Positions 1-13,141 of a DNA stretch of 64,000 bases are shown here, one piece after another. Source of the stretch: Arthonia radiata (taxonomy: Eukaryota > Ascomycota > Arthoniomycetes > Arthoniales > Arthoniaceae); assembly GCA_002989075.1 (NCBI GenBank), contig PSQN01000012.1, positions 310,001 through 374,000 on the forward strand, written 5' to 3'. Each line of letters starts with the position of its first letter. Position 1 is the first letter of the stretch. A program made the translations under genes and the position numbers. Below the pieces are notes generated by a model. That model had not been told where the DNA came from, ran no database searches, and worked only from the letters and a program-made list of their open reading frames with translations.

Positions 1-126
1 AGAGGAGGATCAACTGTTGAACTCTGCTTGTGGAGTTGAAGAAACTCGTAGAGTGATGTTGGTGTTTTGGGAGTCCGATTAGAGGAAAGAGTGGTTGAGG
101 AGCTTGAAGGGTTTTAGCTTCTCACC

Positions 127-166
127 TTGATTTGGAAGTCGCAACCTCGATTGGGAAGTCGCGACC
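127..166. repeat. Two-unit 20-bp tandem repeat
   Basis: Two adjacent 20-nt units (127-146 and 147-166) share the core GGAAGTCGC and differ at a few positions. They lie 3' of the reductase gene. No gene is visible in the first 300 bases. Confidence 0.5.
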
Positions 167-309
167 ACAACCCCTTTTGGGCAACGATCAGCGTGGCTCG
201 AACCACATGTCGAAGTGGTTGTTTGGTTACTTCGATCCTCACTACTCGCGTGCTCAAGACATCTCGTTTGCAGAGGGAAAGGCTAAGTCCAATGCCATTT
301 ATCTCGAAA

Positions 310-1362
310 CTACTGTGACACCCTCGTTGGCTCCACGGCGCAATCAACGATCAAAGACCCCACGCCAGTCAGCCCACCTTCATACTCCTTATGCGCGGCC
401 GGGACTTCCTTCAACTTCCACACCTTCCGGATGGGCACGATGATCTGACCCTGCAGGTGCATCTCGAACAGTTTCTCCAAGTTCGGCCGGAATGTCGATT
501 GATCGCGCGCGATGTAGTAGAAGCTCGTGCTTCTTGGGCATCCAATCATCATGTTCTTCGAGTAGAGCTTGAGGGTTGGCCAGATCACCGACCGCGTCTT
601 CTCATCGCCGGTCAGTCTGCCCTGGTTGCCAGCGTAGCCGATGAGGATGCTTTTCTCGTGATCATGCAAGATGGAGTAGGACTCGTCCCAGCTTTCGAAG
701 CCGAGGGGGTCAAACACCGCGTGCGCACTACCAACGTCTTTCATAGCCTGCATCCAGTCCTTGTTCTTGTACGTGAAGGGTTTGCCGCCTTCTTTGCGGA
801 TGGCATCGTGATTGCGTTCGCCAGCTGTACCGTAGACCTCTGCGCCCTGCAGCTGTGCGAGCTTCATAGTCGCGAATCCGACGGCGCCGGTCATGCCGTG
901 GATGAAGACTCGTTGGCCGGAGCTGACTTTGGCGGTCTGCATCACCATGCCGTACGCTGTGTTCCAGTCAAGGATGAGTGCGCAGGCTTGTTTGTGATCA
1001 AGGCCGTCCGGCACCGGCACGAGGTGCTTCTCTGGGATGTTTGCGCGCTCAGCCTCGCCGTCGTACACCGTCAGTGAGGCCACAACGTCGCCCCCTTTGA
1101 ACGCGCTGCAGCCCTGTCCGTTCTGCAGAACACGACCAACGATGCAATAGCCTGGTGTGAGCGGCGCGGCTTTCTGCATGGGATATGTGCCTTGGCGCAT
1201 ATTGATATCTGATCCGTTGAAGCCGGAGTAGGAGATCGCGACTTGGACGTGTTTGCTAGTAGGGGCTTCAAGTGCAAACGTCTCAAGTTCAACGTGGGAA
1301 GCGTCGCCGAATGACTTGATAGTGACCCTTTGAATCATGGTGGAATTGTTGATTGAAGACAT
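310..1362 (-). CDS. Medium-chain dehydrogenase/reductase, quinone oxidoreductase-like
   Basis: Single-exon 350-residue protein with the layout of zinc-independent medium-chain reductases (quinone oxidoreductase/VAT-1-like group). It has an N-terminal GroES-like fold with YSGFNGSDINMRQG near residues 45-60, then a Rossmann domain with the nucleotide-binding stretch VFIHGMTGAVGFATMKLAQ near 150-170. The catalytic zinc cysteine pattern of alcohol dehydrogenases is absent. The family reduces quinones or enones with NADPH in the cytosol; the substrate here cannot be told. Translation could start at 1362 or at the methionine at 1338 (MIQRVTIKSF), which fits family starts better. It is divergent from the Hir3-like gene across about 0.8 kb. 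Confidence 0.85.
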   Translation of the reverse strand: MSSINNSTMIQRVTIKSFGDASHVELETFALEAPTSKHVQVAISYSGFNGSDINMRQGTYPMQKAAPLTPGYCIVGRVLQNGQGCSAFKGGDVVASLTVYDGEAERANIPEKHLVPVPDGLDHKQACALILDWNTAYGMVMQTAKVSSGQRVFIHGMTGAVGFATMKLAQLQGAEVYGTAGERNHDAIRKEGGKPFTYKNKDWMQAMKDVGSAHAVFDPLGFESWDESYSILHDHEKSILIGYAGNQGRLTGDEKTRSVIWPTLKLYSKNMMIGCPRSTSFYYIARDQSTFRPNLEKLFEMHLQGQIIVPIRKVWKLKEVPAAHKEYEGGLTGVGSLIVDCAVEPTRVSQ

Positions 1363-2132
1363 GATAATTAACTGGGATGGGAAGAAATGGACGCGTTACT
1401 GAGCTTCGAAGAATGGTCCTTCTGCTGTCTTTCTATTTCATGGGGGAAAGCAGGGGTATGTGTGACGTGCGTGAAGCGTTGGATGAGAGTACTGATGATA
1501 TGCGAAGCGTTCAGTCAATATATATACAGCTCGCATGTGATAGCACGGCACCACGGATGAATCAAAACAGTAGCTGCTTCTGTACAAGTGTGGAGATGAA
1601 TGCCTGGAATCGGTAAAAGGTGTGACCCGTGGTCGACCAGCCGGCGGTGGTCAGCCATTGGGAATCCCATAGGCCGTCACGCGCGGCAGTCGGCGCAAGT
1701 CAGACGAGAAAAGAGAAAGGATGACGGCCCAGTTTCAGGCACCGTCTAGTTGGAAATACTTTGCGAGACAATGATGATGAGAGGCGGCCCGCCGGCGGAA
1801 GTCTGGAAAAAGGGACGACGGGGCTGGCGCAAAATGGAGTCCGAAGGCACGAAGGGTCCAATCTGTAGGGCTGCACGACGACAAGTACGCTAGAGTCGCT
1901 TTGGGGAAAGTCTCATATCGATTGCCAATGACTCGCGATTGCCTGCGGATTGCTTAGGCGGAGCATGAAGAAGCGCGTCCACTTGCTTGCAAGAGCTGCA
2001 AACGCACTCCTAACGAGAGCCGGACGCGCCCGGTGGTGTGCTCGCATGCCACAGCAGCTCACCCAATAAGCAGATTGCCTGTCAGCGCTCCAACAAAACA
2101 TTACTATAAAACCTCTCAGCAATCTGTAAACC
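1363..2132. other. Divergent intergenic region
   Basis: About 770 bp between the reductase (-) and the Hir3-like gene (+). It should hold both promoters. I see no further gene in it. Confidence 0.5.
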
Positions 2133-5100
2133 ATGGTATGTCATTGCAATCGAATCTGCCACCCTACTGCCTGACAAACCCACATGAGCTGGCAAAGCAT
2201 CAGCACCTGGCTAACCAATGTATAATAGGCGACCTTCAAAGCTCTCAACATCGAGTCCGACGATGATTCCGAAGACGAGATTGACAATACCAAAGAAATT
2301 CAGATTGAGGACGCTCTGAAACTTTATCAGACAGCTTTGAAATATCATGTGTCACAAAAGACCCTCGACAAAGCCGGCGATGCCTACACGGAGCTCTTCA
2401 GCTCGGACATCTTCAAGTTCCCAGAATCGCAATCTGAGTACAACCGTGTTGCGGCATACGAGTCTCAGCAGGATGCGGACAGCGGATTCATCGACGACTT
2501 TGAGGATGAAGTGGTAGTCGTACCGATCGCGACAGAGAACGCGCCAAGTACATTGCCTCAGATCCTACATCTGTCCTTCAAAAACCGAGCTGAATACTAC
2601 CTGGACGTCTTACGTGCGGAACATGAGGAGCAACATATCGGCGGGAACGCGCATACCGAGGCCAAGACCATCGAGCTTGCACAACGAGCACTCGATGACT
2701 TCGCGGAGGCTTTGGATAAGGACGAAGACAACGTTGACGTCTGGAGACGTGCTGCACGACTGGGCAAGGCGCTCAACAGTTGTCGCATCGCCCGCTTCTG
2801 CCTCGAGACTGCGCTTCAAGAAGATGAAGATGGTCCGGACGACGTACTGAGCCTACCCAATTTCGAGCGACAATTCGATGAGCAGGCCCTCAGCGCGGTG
2901 CAAGCACACGTTGAGGACGACCTGTCGCGATCATCTCAGGTTGAAGTCGATCATACCAGTCGACAAAAACAGACCTCCCGGCTGCAAAGAGCTACGAATC
3001 TGTACAATTTCTTGCCAGCGACGCCGTCACTCCAAGAATATGCCAAAGAACGTCAGTCAAAGACAGGGACGAGCAGAGAAAGAACAACAATACAGGTCGA
3101 AGAGCACACAATGGACGCTGTTGCTGAAGCATTGCTCAAGCAGCTGCAGAAACAAGAGGAAAACGGCTCTGATAAAACACGCTCCTCGGCGATCATGCTC
3201 ACCCTTCCTGCCGTTGGCCATGACGACCCATTCAAGCACAACTGGGACATGACAGGCATGCAGCGCAGCTCAGACAATGCAGTGACTTCGGCATCAAGTC
3301 ATCGACCTTCACAGACGCCTGTCAGCGAAGCGAGACCTGACAAGCCTCTATCTGAAACCTCTGGCCCACAAGAGCACCATGAGGAGAACCAGCAACTCTC
3401 CCCCATGAAGTCAGAGGCTCCCCGGAAACGCTCATCAGAAGCAGCGGGCTTGGCCGATGGCGCCGATGGCGAGCGTGGCAAAAGCAAGCGTATTCGAGCA
3501 CGGAAGTCAACTACTGCTGAGGGGCGATCCGCTGAGCCTAACACACTCGACTTGACACCAGGCGGTGATCCGCGACACGAGGTATATCTACAAGCCGATC
3601 GCTGGCTGTTTGACCTCATGCGAGATGTCCTGAGGCGCATGGAAGTTAGAATGATTTATGACGCTCATGACATTAGAAGGATTCTAGTACCCAATAGTCC
3701 TTATGGTCTGGTTGGCGGCCCCCGTCGTACAGGCATAGGCCGTGCCTGTCAAGACCTTTACACCGCCATGCTAGCCTGGAGTCCTGCAAAAACTGAGATG
3801 CTGACCACTTCAGCCGACCGACATCATGATTCCGAAGGACAGGAAGACAATGGATTGCTGGCTTTCCTCGATTCAGCTTCTGCTAAGGTGCACAAGAACG
3901 CATTAGCAGTCACCACTGAGGTCGATGATTATGTGCGATTCGTGAACGGTGCAAATCTAACCGTCGAGCAAGCGTGCGTACTCCTGTGTCAAACGCTGCT
4001 CTCAGAGAGACGGCCGCAGTCCAAGGATGCTCAGTGGACGGAGCCTCTCACCAGTCCTTACATCGCTAGAGTCTGGCCAGAGACTGTGAAACACACTGTT
4101 GAGCAAATATCAGAGGCGGTGAACGAAGACCTAGCGGACTTCATATCACTTAACATGCCGTCGCAGCTCGACGACACGAGCAAACAAAGGCATGTATTCG
4201 AACTTGTCCAAGCTATCTTTGAAATACGCTTGGACGCGTTGGCTCGATCCACAGCTCCAACGAGCGATGTTGATGCTGAAACCAAAGCAATGCGGAAGAT
4301 CCGCGCCGATCAGTGGTGCCACTTGGCCCGAGAGATACTTGCGATCGTATTGTACCAAGAGTCTGGCGATCTCAATTCTGATGCTCCCTCGTCGAATAGT
4401 CATCGCGCGTTGTTGCTGAGGCATCTCTGGGCGTCCGTGTTTCACCTCAAGGCGAGCGATGAAATCACAAGAGACCACCATGTGCAATGTATAAACGATC
4501 TCAAGCAACAAATTAGAGACGCTGCGTTACCGAGCGGCAAGATCACGCTGCCGAACAGTCTGGCAATGTCGGAGATCTCGATAGAGGCTGCTGATCGGGA
4601 GATCGTCAAGCTCGACACGATGGACTTCTTCCTATCTATCTTCCAGGAAGGACAACAGCATCCGGTGGATCTCATTGAGAAGCTCGAGCCAATCCTCATA
4701 CCAACGGCACAACCACCAGCACATGATGGCAGAGAGCGACGACGAGATCGCAAGTCACAGAACAACCCGACCACGAAGTCACGCCAAGAGATTCTATCAG
4801 AGTTTGTGACGAAAGCTGATACCTCATTACGGCTTACTCTGTGGTATCGTCTTCGCGACTCTTACAAGGCTATTGATTTTCCGTCAAAAGTACTGTTCGT
4901 CAATCTGCGCATCATGGAGGTCCTTCTCGGCGAAGTTCAATCGTTCGCTTATGCTCAGATCGACGCCGATGAGCGCGAGCGTATCCTTCTCAAGCGGCTT
5001 CATGATGTTCATGAGCTACTCGGCCAGACTTTGGTGATTGTTGAAACAAAGACTGCCAGCTTAGAGTGCCTGGAAATTACGCAGCTAAAGTCGTCGGCCC

Positions 5101-8100
5101 AGAACCTCGTCAGCCTCTTCACACTGCTCCATGCAGTCACTCTATTCGATGATCACAGCCAGGCAGTACAAAAAGGTCCGCTGCTGACGAACCCTTTCCG
5201 CACCTATGCGTCTGAATCGTTCCATCCTGCATCTATACAGCTGCACGAGATGCAGGTACGAACATACATCCTGATTTACAGAATGATGGCGGAAGCTGCA
5301 GCCCAGCTGCCTGGTAAAACTACGTTTGCTCAAGCCAACGTAGATCGATACGAGTATCTCCAATACGTTCACTACGCGCTTGGTGTCCGCCGACTGTGCA
5401 AAGCATCCGACAATCTCTTCTTGAAGTTTATGCGGGACGAACTCAATCAACTGCAGGGTCAGCCGATCACGAATGACGTCGCTCAAATTCTGTATGACAT
5501 GTATGATCTGAGATGCTTCACAGCTACGACAGAAAAACAAGATCACGGCTGCGAACCCGACTACCTGGATCGCAATACAGCCATTGAGCTGGTCGATTTC
5601 GTTCTTGAGCGCACAAGAGGTGCGAATATCAAGGATCTGGTCAAAGCCGATCTTGGCAAGTCAGTCGAGAAGTTGCAGGCCGCTTTGGGTGCACCGCCGT
5701 CTACCTTTGCTACTAATCGTAACAAGAGACTACTCAGTGCCTATATGAAGTCGCCCGTAAGCCCGATGGAGCTTTTCCGAAGCATGAAAGGCGTCAATGC
5801 TCTTTCAACGACAGCATGCGCGCCTGGGGATGCACCGACTGCATCAAAGGGCTGGTACTTCCTGATTGGCATGATCAATCTTGCCAAGCACAAGCGCACA
5901 CGAGACAGCGACAACTCCAAAGTCTCCGATGACGTTAACACGGCTGTGAAGTTCTTTATGCACGATCTAGAATACGATACGGACAAATGGGAGACCTGGT
6001 ACAGACTGGCCCATGCCTACGATTGGCTGCATGAGGAGGAATGCCTGTGGCAAGCTGACAAATTGAATTACAAGGAAGTCGTGCAGCTTCAACGAGCCGC
6101 TCTCCATGCTTACACTCAAGCCACAGCTCTCTCGCTACAGTTTGCAGACGACACTGAAGACACCAAGCAAAAGCTGGCAGCACTTAACCTTGAATTTGCG
6201 ATACGAGTGTACTCCTCGGCACGACCACCGTTTTCGATGCAAGCTTTCGGTCTCGACCACGCCGGCGAGCGCCTGCAGAGCGCAATGAACAGTGGCGGCA
6301 CCTATAGTCGTCCGTTGTTTGAGCCACTACATCCACAGCAAGCGATGCGTCTTGCGGCGACCCTGTGTCGGCGCGCGATCGCCTTCAGGCTAGGATACTG
6401 GATGTCTCATTTCATGCTCGGCAAGTGTCTGTGGAAAATATTCCTCTTCATAAGAAGTCGAGGCAATATTGATATCAAGCTTGCGGTAGACGCTCTCAAA
6501 AGCTTCCAGAGAGCCTGCCTAGTCCTCGAGCGGCGCCGCGATCCCAATCGTACGGAGCCCACGCTCGAGCCACTCTACAAGGTCGTGTTCATTGTCGACA
6601 AGCTGGTGACTAAGCAGGTCCTCAGCCCAGCCCAAGGCGTGCAAGAAATCATCGCCACCTGGAAGAACCAGAGCCATGTCGACACACTCCAGAAGCTTCC
6701 AGACATCGACGCCGACGAGTCGTTCAAGTCGTATGCCGTCAAGACGTTGATGAAGCTCCGAGCCGCAGACCGCCAAAAGTGGCACCATAGAGTGGTCTAC
6801 AAGATCGCACAGCTAACCTACGAATCCCTCCTCACCCCCGGCGACCCACCCACCGAAGCCTCCAAACAAGCCAAAGACTACCTCGACAAGCAAAACATGT
6901 ACTCCTCCAAGACCGCCGCCCTTGCCGTCTGGAAGCCCGAGCACGAGCGCCCCGGCCGCCACTGGGTCTACATGTCGCGGTACGCCCGCTTCCTCGTCAA
7001 ACTCCTCGACGAGACCGAGGACCTCGAGTTCCTGCAGCTCTTCGCGCGCCGCGTCCGCAGGAAGACGAATGAGTTTTACGAGCACACCGCCCTCTGGGAA
7101 TACGTGCTTGACAGCTACTTGCGCGTCCACCGCCGCAGCCAGCATATCGCTTACCATGCTTATTCCACCATTTTCGCCGACATGAACGTCGAGCAATTTC
7201 GACCCCACGCGGATGCCGTAGACATCTGGTCCTGTGACCCCGCGACCAAACACCCGCTCGTTGAACTCCTCAGAGAAATCGAAGACATCAAAAAGGTTAA
7301 CAACAAACTCGCACCTGACCAGGCGACCGACGACCTCATCTGCGACGTCTACGCGCAGATCTACGCAGGTCCAGGGAAAGACCTACCTATCGTCGAGCGG
7401 AAGGAGAGAGACAAGATCGACGCAAGCGCTGGCGTTACGCCCGCGGCTGGCACGCCTGAGCCTAACAATATTCCCACCCCAGAACGACCTAGAACGATGG
7501 CGCTGTCAAACCTCATGAACAGCGACGGTGCGGCCGATGGCCCTCCGAGTGCGATATGGCGGCCTCCAGTGGGTTTGTCGAACGCACCGCTGAACACGAA
7601 CCTGGACCCTGTGCCCCGCGCAAGGGCACCGAGGAGTGTGACGAGGAGGGATGTGATGAAACGCGCTAATGACGCGAGTGTGGTGAAGGTGACGAGCGCC
7701 AGGGAGCCGGAGAAGAAGGGGAGTGGGATTAAAATTGTTATTAATCTGAATCAGGGCAAGGGGGAGGGGGAGAGGAGTGCTGGTACGCCTAAGGAGGGTG
7801 GGGAAGGTGATGGGGGGAGGCAGGGTCGAGAGAGTGGGGAGGGTGGCGGAAGTGACGCGAGTAGTGAGCTGAGTGATCCGGATGAGAACGCGGATGATGA
7901 GATGGAGGTTGATGGGGATGAGGAGGAGGGGAGTGAAGGGGAAGGTGGTATGGGTGGTGAAGGGAAGGAACAGGTGAAGCTGGAGAGCCCGATTAAGTTT
8001 CCTGGACTTGCAGGACGGAGGAGTATTAGTAAAGCGGCGGAGGAGCGGGCGGAGTTTGAGAGGGGGAGGGATAAGGGGAAGGAGAAAGCGGGAGGGGATG

Positions 8101-8123
8101 ATGTGGTTATGGTGGATGACTGA
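2133..8123 (+). CDS. hir3: Hir3/CABIN1-like histone transcription regulator
   Basis: Predicted 1965-residue protein of the Hir3/calcineurin-binding CABIN1 family, the large TPR scaffold of the HIR histone chaperone complex (H3-H4 deposition and histone gene repression in the nucleus). Exon 1 is only the start codon (2133-2135). A 93-nt intron (2136-2228; donor GTATGT, branch CTAAC, acceptor TAG) joins it in phase 0 to an exon that is open to 8123. This gives the family-typical start MATFKALNIESDDDSEDEID, followed by TPR-like repeats with the EALKLYQ/AYxxLF pattern. The last 250 residues are low-complexity: Gly/Glu/Asp-rich acidic tracts ending in DDVVMVDD, encoded by purine-rich DNA. Without the first exon the reading frame lacks an ATG before the conserved block, so this start is preferred. 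Confidence 0.9.
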
Positions 8124-9370
8124 AAGTGTACGATGTGATTGAGTGTGAGATGAAAGGGAACGGAAACGTGCATTTGACGGCGTTTCGTGTGGGCTTTATG
8201 CATGTCACGATAATGTAAGATCAGTGTAGATATGATATGGCATTGACGTTACTACCTTGCAGGTGTACATCAGGCAGGCTTGCGGTACAGGATAGATCGC
8301 ATGTAAACGGTCAATCAGATTCCGCGGGTCTTTCACATGAACTAAGCTATGCACACGCTCGTGTTTCGGCCGCGTCGAAAAGACCGACAAAGCGCGCGCT
8401 GTACAGAACAGACTGTCGGTCCTTTTTCCAGTTCGAAATCTTGTAGTACGACGCGAGCTGATTGCCCGTCTTATAGGGGCCTGCCCTCATCCTCGAGTGT
8501 AAAGAACGGGTATAGACAAATGAGTGTTGTCGTAAACTTGTGCTCCAACAGAGGAGGTGTGGGGTAGACGTAAGTGTTGTCATTGAGACAGATGGCGCGA
8601 ATGGTCTCCTGTTCTGCCGGCTTCAGTGAGAGTACGTCCCACGAAAAGACTGGATGACAAGGAGTGATGTGGAAGCTGGCGGTGATAGCGGGTCAGTATC
8701 GACGTAGGTTCAGGTGATTAGATCCAGAGAGAGCGTTGCTGCTTCGGAGTATCTGTCTATGTGCAAACAAAAAGCTGACGTGCGGGCTTGAGAGGAAGTG
8801 GATAGACCAGAGGCATGCGGGGCGATCAGACTTTGAAAAGGAGGTCAGGTGAGAGGAAGCCAGGCGCAGCTGTAAGTAGGCATTGCTGTGGCGAAGTGGT
8901 GGGCGCTGGAAGAACCTGCGGGTCGGCGAGGTGCTGGAAATGGTGCGGCGTGACTAGTAGCTGGGTACCAGAGATGCTGGTACAATGGCTGTCAGCAGTG
9001 GCTGTCAAGAGTCGCCGGTGGAAGTATGCATGGTAACTCCAGTGCCATTTGTTGTAGGGCAACACCATGCAGATTCTGCTCATACACATTTGTGGGTGGT
9101 AAGACCTAGATCACACCGAACCATCGGCTGAGGTCATCATCATCTGTGTCACGGCGGGAGGGGGGCTACGGCTCCTTCTTCGCCATCGGAATATCCTCGT
9201 CTTTGAGTCCAGCTGCGCGCAGGCTTTGAACGCGCTTTTCAGCCCAGTCCAGTGCTTCCGGCAGCATCTCTTGTGATAGGCCGTATTCTTCTTCAGGCCT
9301 GCCTCGTTCGGATAGCGCCTTCTTAGAAACTGGAATGTGTTATCTTGCGGCTTGTCAATATACTCACGAA
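8124..9370. other. Convergent intergenic region
   Basis: About 1.25 kb between the 3' ends of the Hir3-like gene (+) and the NACHT gene (-). Only short overlapping open frames without recognisable sequence are seen. Confidence 0.5.
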
Positions 9371-12300
9371 TTACAGTGTGTGAACTCTGTGTTCTAAAGA
9401 TAGGCAATAGAGCCTGGTCAACATTCGGATCAGATATTCGTTCGCACTCCATCTGGCTTCAAATTCCTTAGCAAATTTTGTTTTGACAAACAATTCTTCT
9501 CCTGTGCAGGGCTTACCAGGTTCGAACAACGGTACTACCTTGAGTCGAGCTTGCTCCCCATAATCCTCATCTTCTTCCTCTTCCAAGAAACTATAATCCA
9601 TTGACATGCAATGCCACATTGCGTACGACGCTTCGTCATCCTCTGGTAATCCCCCGAATAACAAAACGACATCAATTAAATTCACGAGCTCCCAAACCGA
9701 TGCAAGGCGGAGCAGGGATGTCTGATAGGGCTTGTGTATGCTCTTCGCGCTACGCCACGTCCTCGCATTTAGCGATCCTGCACGGATGTCATCGCACACG
9801 ATTTCACTTAGCCGCGGCGAGGGCGATGGCCCAATAAGCATCGTCACAGCTATTGAACCTTGCGGACCATAATGGGATGGTTCCAGCATAGCTTGTAGGT
9901 CCGCTGATCTCTCCAGGCTCGACTCGAGGAATTTGACAATTTGCCAGAGAGCAGCAAGATGCGCATCCTGTGATATATGTTTAGTATACGACTTGGCGTA
10001 ACCTTCTTGGCCGATGGTTGTAAAGTATGAAATCTGAGCCAATCAATCAGGGAAGCTTACCGTCACGTCTACGACTGCATGCATACATAGATATGGCGCA
10101 GAAAATCTGTTAGTGTTACTCTGACCCAGATTTGTTGATCGTTTATAAAGCGCCAAGCAAAGTTGCAACGTGAAGCTGACAGGATCGAAAGAAGCTTCGT
10201 CGCTGGAGGTGCCGTGGCTGTCGTTCTCGGAGAGAAATTCGTGAATTGACTTGTGCAGAACATCGTATCCAAAGCCGAAGAGGTCGGCGGCTTGTTCTAT
10301 AGTGGGGCTTCCGTTCCCCCTGAATTTGAAGTCGGTCTCTACAAATAAGCCTTGCGTAATTGCAGCCAGCTGCCTAGAAGCTTGTTCGTAAAGAAGCAGG
10401 GCCTCTCCAGTTGACCAAGCTTTCTCGGGCGTGTCAACACCAAAACATTCGATATTGCGGACTTCCAGGAATTTGGTCGAGACCAGAAGGTCCGCATACG
10501 CTCTCACTTTGTAGATTGCAATTAGGCGGGCGAGTTTCTGATCGTATATTGGATCGATAGATTCTACGATCTTTCGGATCAATTCGCGGATTTCATTCGG
10601 CATGGCTCGCGGCCGACTCTGTAGTGTTTCTGGTGAATCTCCGTTCGACAAACCCGTACGAAGAGATCGCGTGACAAGAGTCGCCCACAGAAAGACGCCA
10701 TTGGCTTGGTCCGTAATTGCTCTTTCTAGATGATCAATAAGGTCGTGTTGCTCCGCTGATCGGCTGGTGACTTGCTGCGATGCGGTAAGAGTATCTTTGA
10801 CGTAATTGCGAATGTCTTCTTCAGTCAACTTCTGCACGCGTAGAGTCTTCGAGGGGTCTCGTCCGAAAGCATCCTTCATTTGGGTCCATTCGCGGCTAGC
10901 CAGACATGGCTTGATGTTGGAAAATTCACTCATCTAGATCGTGTCTTTAGTTAGTACAAGTAATCAGGAGCGATACCGACAGCTCGCACTAGATCCAAGG
11001 TAGGCCTTGAACAGCCATACATTCCTTTCTGTTGCTTCAAAAGCCCAACAACTAGCGCCCCGGCGTTGTCTCAAGAATGTCTTGTTTGGTATATCAACAA
11101 GCTCGAGCTGGGGCTGTGCTAATGTCTGGTTTTTAAGGTCTGGCATGAATGGCGACACAAGGTTTTCTCGGCGTGAGCAAAGCCTGACGACATACCTGCA
11201 AAAGTGTTTCAACAATTTCGAAAGGGTCACCTTCATATTCATCGACACCATCTATGAACAGACAATTCTTACAACCTTGATCCAGAAGTGCTTGCATGGC
11301 AGCATACAAAAGTTTGCGCAGAGTGGAGAGATTCCAGGAGTAGACTTTGGCCGGACCGCCAATGGAATGTTGTAAGCCTGTTCTGCCGAAGACTTTAGTC
11401 GTTAGAACTGGCCACTTCGTCAAAATTTGGTGAGCGAGTGAACGGAAGAGACCAAGCTGTGACTTCTGTAGCATGTTGCCCGGAGACCAAAAGAAGAACC
11501 TCAAAACAAGAATTTCATTGTTGCCGGCCCATTCATGTAGTAATGCCAGTGTCTTTTCGTGCTCGGCGAGGAACCTCATCAAGGTGGATTTCCCAGAGCC
11601 TGGATGCCCCGTGATCCAATAGATGCCATCCCCAGACTGCAGCCATTTGGCCAGATGAAGGTCGGGAAACTTGACTTCGGGTATCTCCAACGCCGAATTG
11701 AACGTGTTTGAATGAGCTTCAGCAACTGAGGATTCTCTTGCGTCGACCTCAGGGTAGTTCAAACTGTCCAGTAACCTATGGGTTGCTTGTGCTGACAATA
11801 TGTTTTTGCGGAGATCTTCAAGCCGACCTGCAACGTCTAGTGGGAGCTTGTCAAGATTGCCGCAGAGATCTGCTTGAAGGGAGGCAAGATCATGGCGGAT
11901 AGCAGGCTGTATGTTCTGAACAGAGTCTTGAAGTTCTGACTGTTGTATATTCAGGACCGCTGCAAGTCTTAGTGTGAGCCCAGAGCGCAGCTCTTGTAAT
12001 CTTCGGCGGTACTCTTCTAGCTCTTTCTCTTGCCATATGCTCTTCAATGCCTCCCAAACGCTTTTCAGAGCTCGATGCTTGCCGCTGACATTAAGCTTTT
12101 GTAGATTTGCTAGAAAAGATTGAGCGAGCACTTGCGAGCGAGTCGCAAGTTCACGAATAGCTTGCGCATCTTCTGTGGAAGCCGCTCGCGGTATTGCATC
12201 TTTCGAGGATCGAAGGCGTTCACTGATAGCTTGCAGATCTTGCGTGATGCATTCAAGTTCATCGTTGCTGTTCGTCAGCATGGATATGGCATGGTTCAAT

Positions 12301-12436
12301 GGTATGATGCTCACGACTCAGACACGCCCTCGACAGACTTGTATATGTCACGACTGTGCGTTGTAAGCCGAGTACCGTAGCCCACAAGCTGTACGACTGC
12401 GGCTGCAGCTCCCAGGATTGCGAGCGACTCCGCCAT
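9371..12436 (-). CDS. NACHT-domain STAND NTPase (fungal NLR-like)
   Basis: Four-exon model: 12436-12315, 12267-11196, 10933-10061 and 9967-9371. Introns are 47, 262 and 93 nt with donors GTGAGC, GTATGT and GTAAGC, and all joins keep frame, giving 887 residues. The N-terminus MAESLAILGAAAAVVQLVGY is the hydrophobic helix common in fungal STAND proteins. A helical linker follows, then a NACHT core with Walker A GHPGSGKST (about 261-269) and Walker B CLFIDGVDEYEG (about 376-387), then CLASREW and the winged-helix-like EEDIRNYV region. No WD40, ankyrin or TPR array follows, so the sensor half is either an unrecognised helical domain or missing. Such proteins act in non-self recognition and programmed cell death. 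The 262-nt intron is long for this window and could hide a further exon. Confidence 0.8.
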
Positions 12437-13141
12437 CAGCGGCAGGCGTAACGATGACGCATACACTGTTTTCTGGCTCTTGTCGTAAGGGAAGTCATGA
12501 AGGGGCGTCAGACTACTGAAATACAGCCTCATCCCCAGCCAATCTCACAAGGCTGCATGTACCTAGTACATCTGCTAGACCGTGCTGCAATTGGGTCGCA
12601 CATGCTGTTTGCATGTCAGGATGGGTTGCCGTTCCGACTGAACCGATGTCCAACATGTCGAACGCACCCACGAGCAACGCTTCGTCTTACGAAGTCGCGC
12701 ATGGACGGTAAAGGGCTGACGTGGAAGGCACACTACTATCATGGAGGCAATACTTGATCCTGGCGAAGGCTCTGCAGACAGCAATGTGAAGACGGCGGTC
12801 CAACTTGACACGGCAACATCAAGCGGAGTACGCATGATCAATCTCTCTGAAGCCGAAGCAGACTCACCAGCCAGAGTTCAGGTGACACAATACATAGCCT
12901 AGAGCGAACACTTCTGGATCGTTTTGGAAAAAAAGAGAACGAAGGCATGAAGGTAAGAAATGCTAGCGTTCACCGCATACCACAACGCCAAAAGCGGAAA
13001 TCAATCAACGTGCCATCGCTGATAGAACAGCCAATTCGGTGTCACCCATCAGAATACTTTCATCGTATCCAGAAAACCGGCGACATAACTCATACACATT
13101 CATACAAAGTGTCGAACCTACCACCCCACTCATACACTCGC
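12437..13141. other. Intergenic region
   Basis: About 700 bp upstream of the NACHT gene and downstream of the PHD gene, ending in a CA-rich stretch near 13100-13210. No gene seen. Confidence 0.45.

Noticed and set aside
391-1077. 228-codon plus-strand frame
   Set aside because: Antisense shadow of the reductase gene, whose motifs are clear on the minus strand.
7740-8110. Purine-rich strand resembling a simple repeat
   Set aside because: It encodes the acidic/Gly-rich C-terminus of the Hir3-like protein in frame, so coding explains it.
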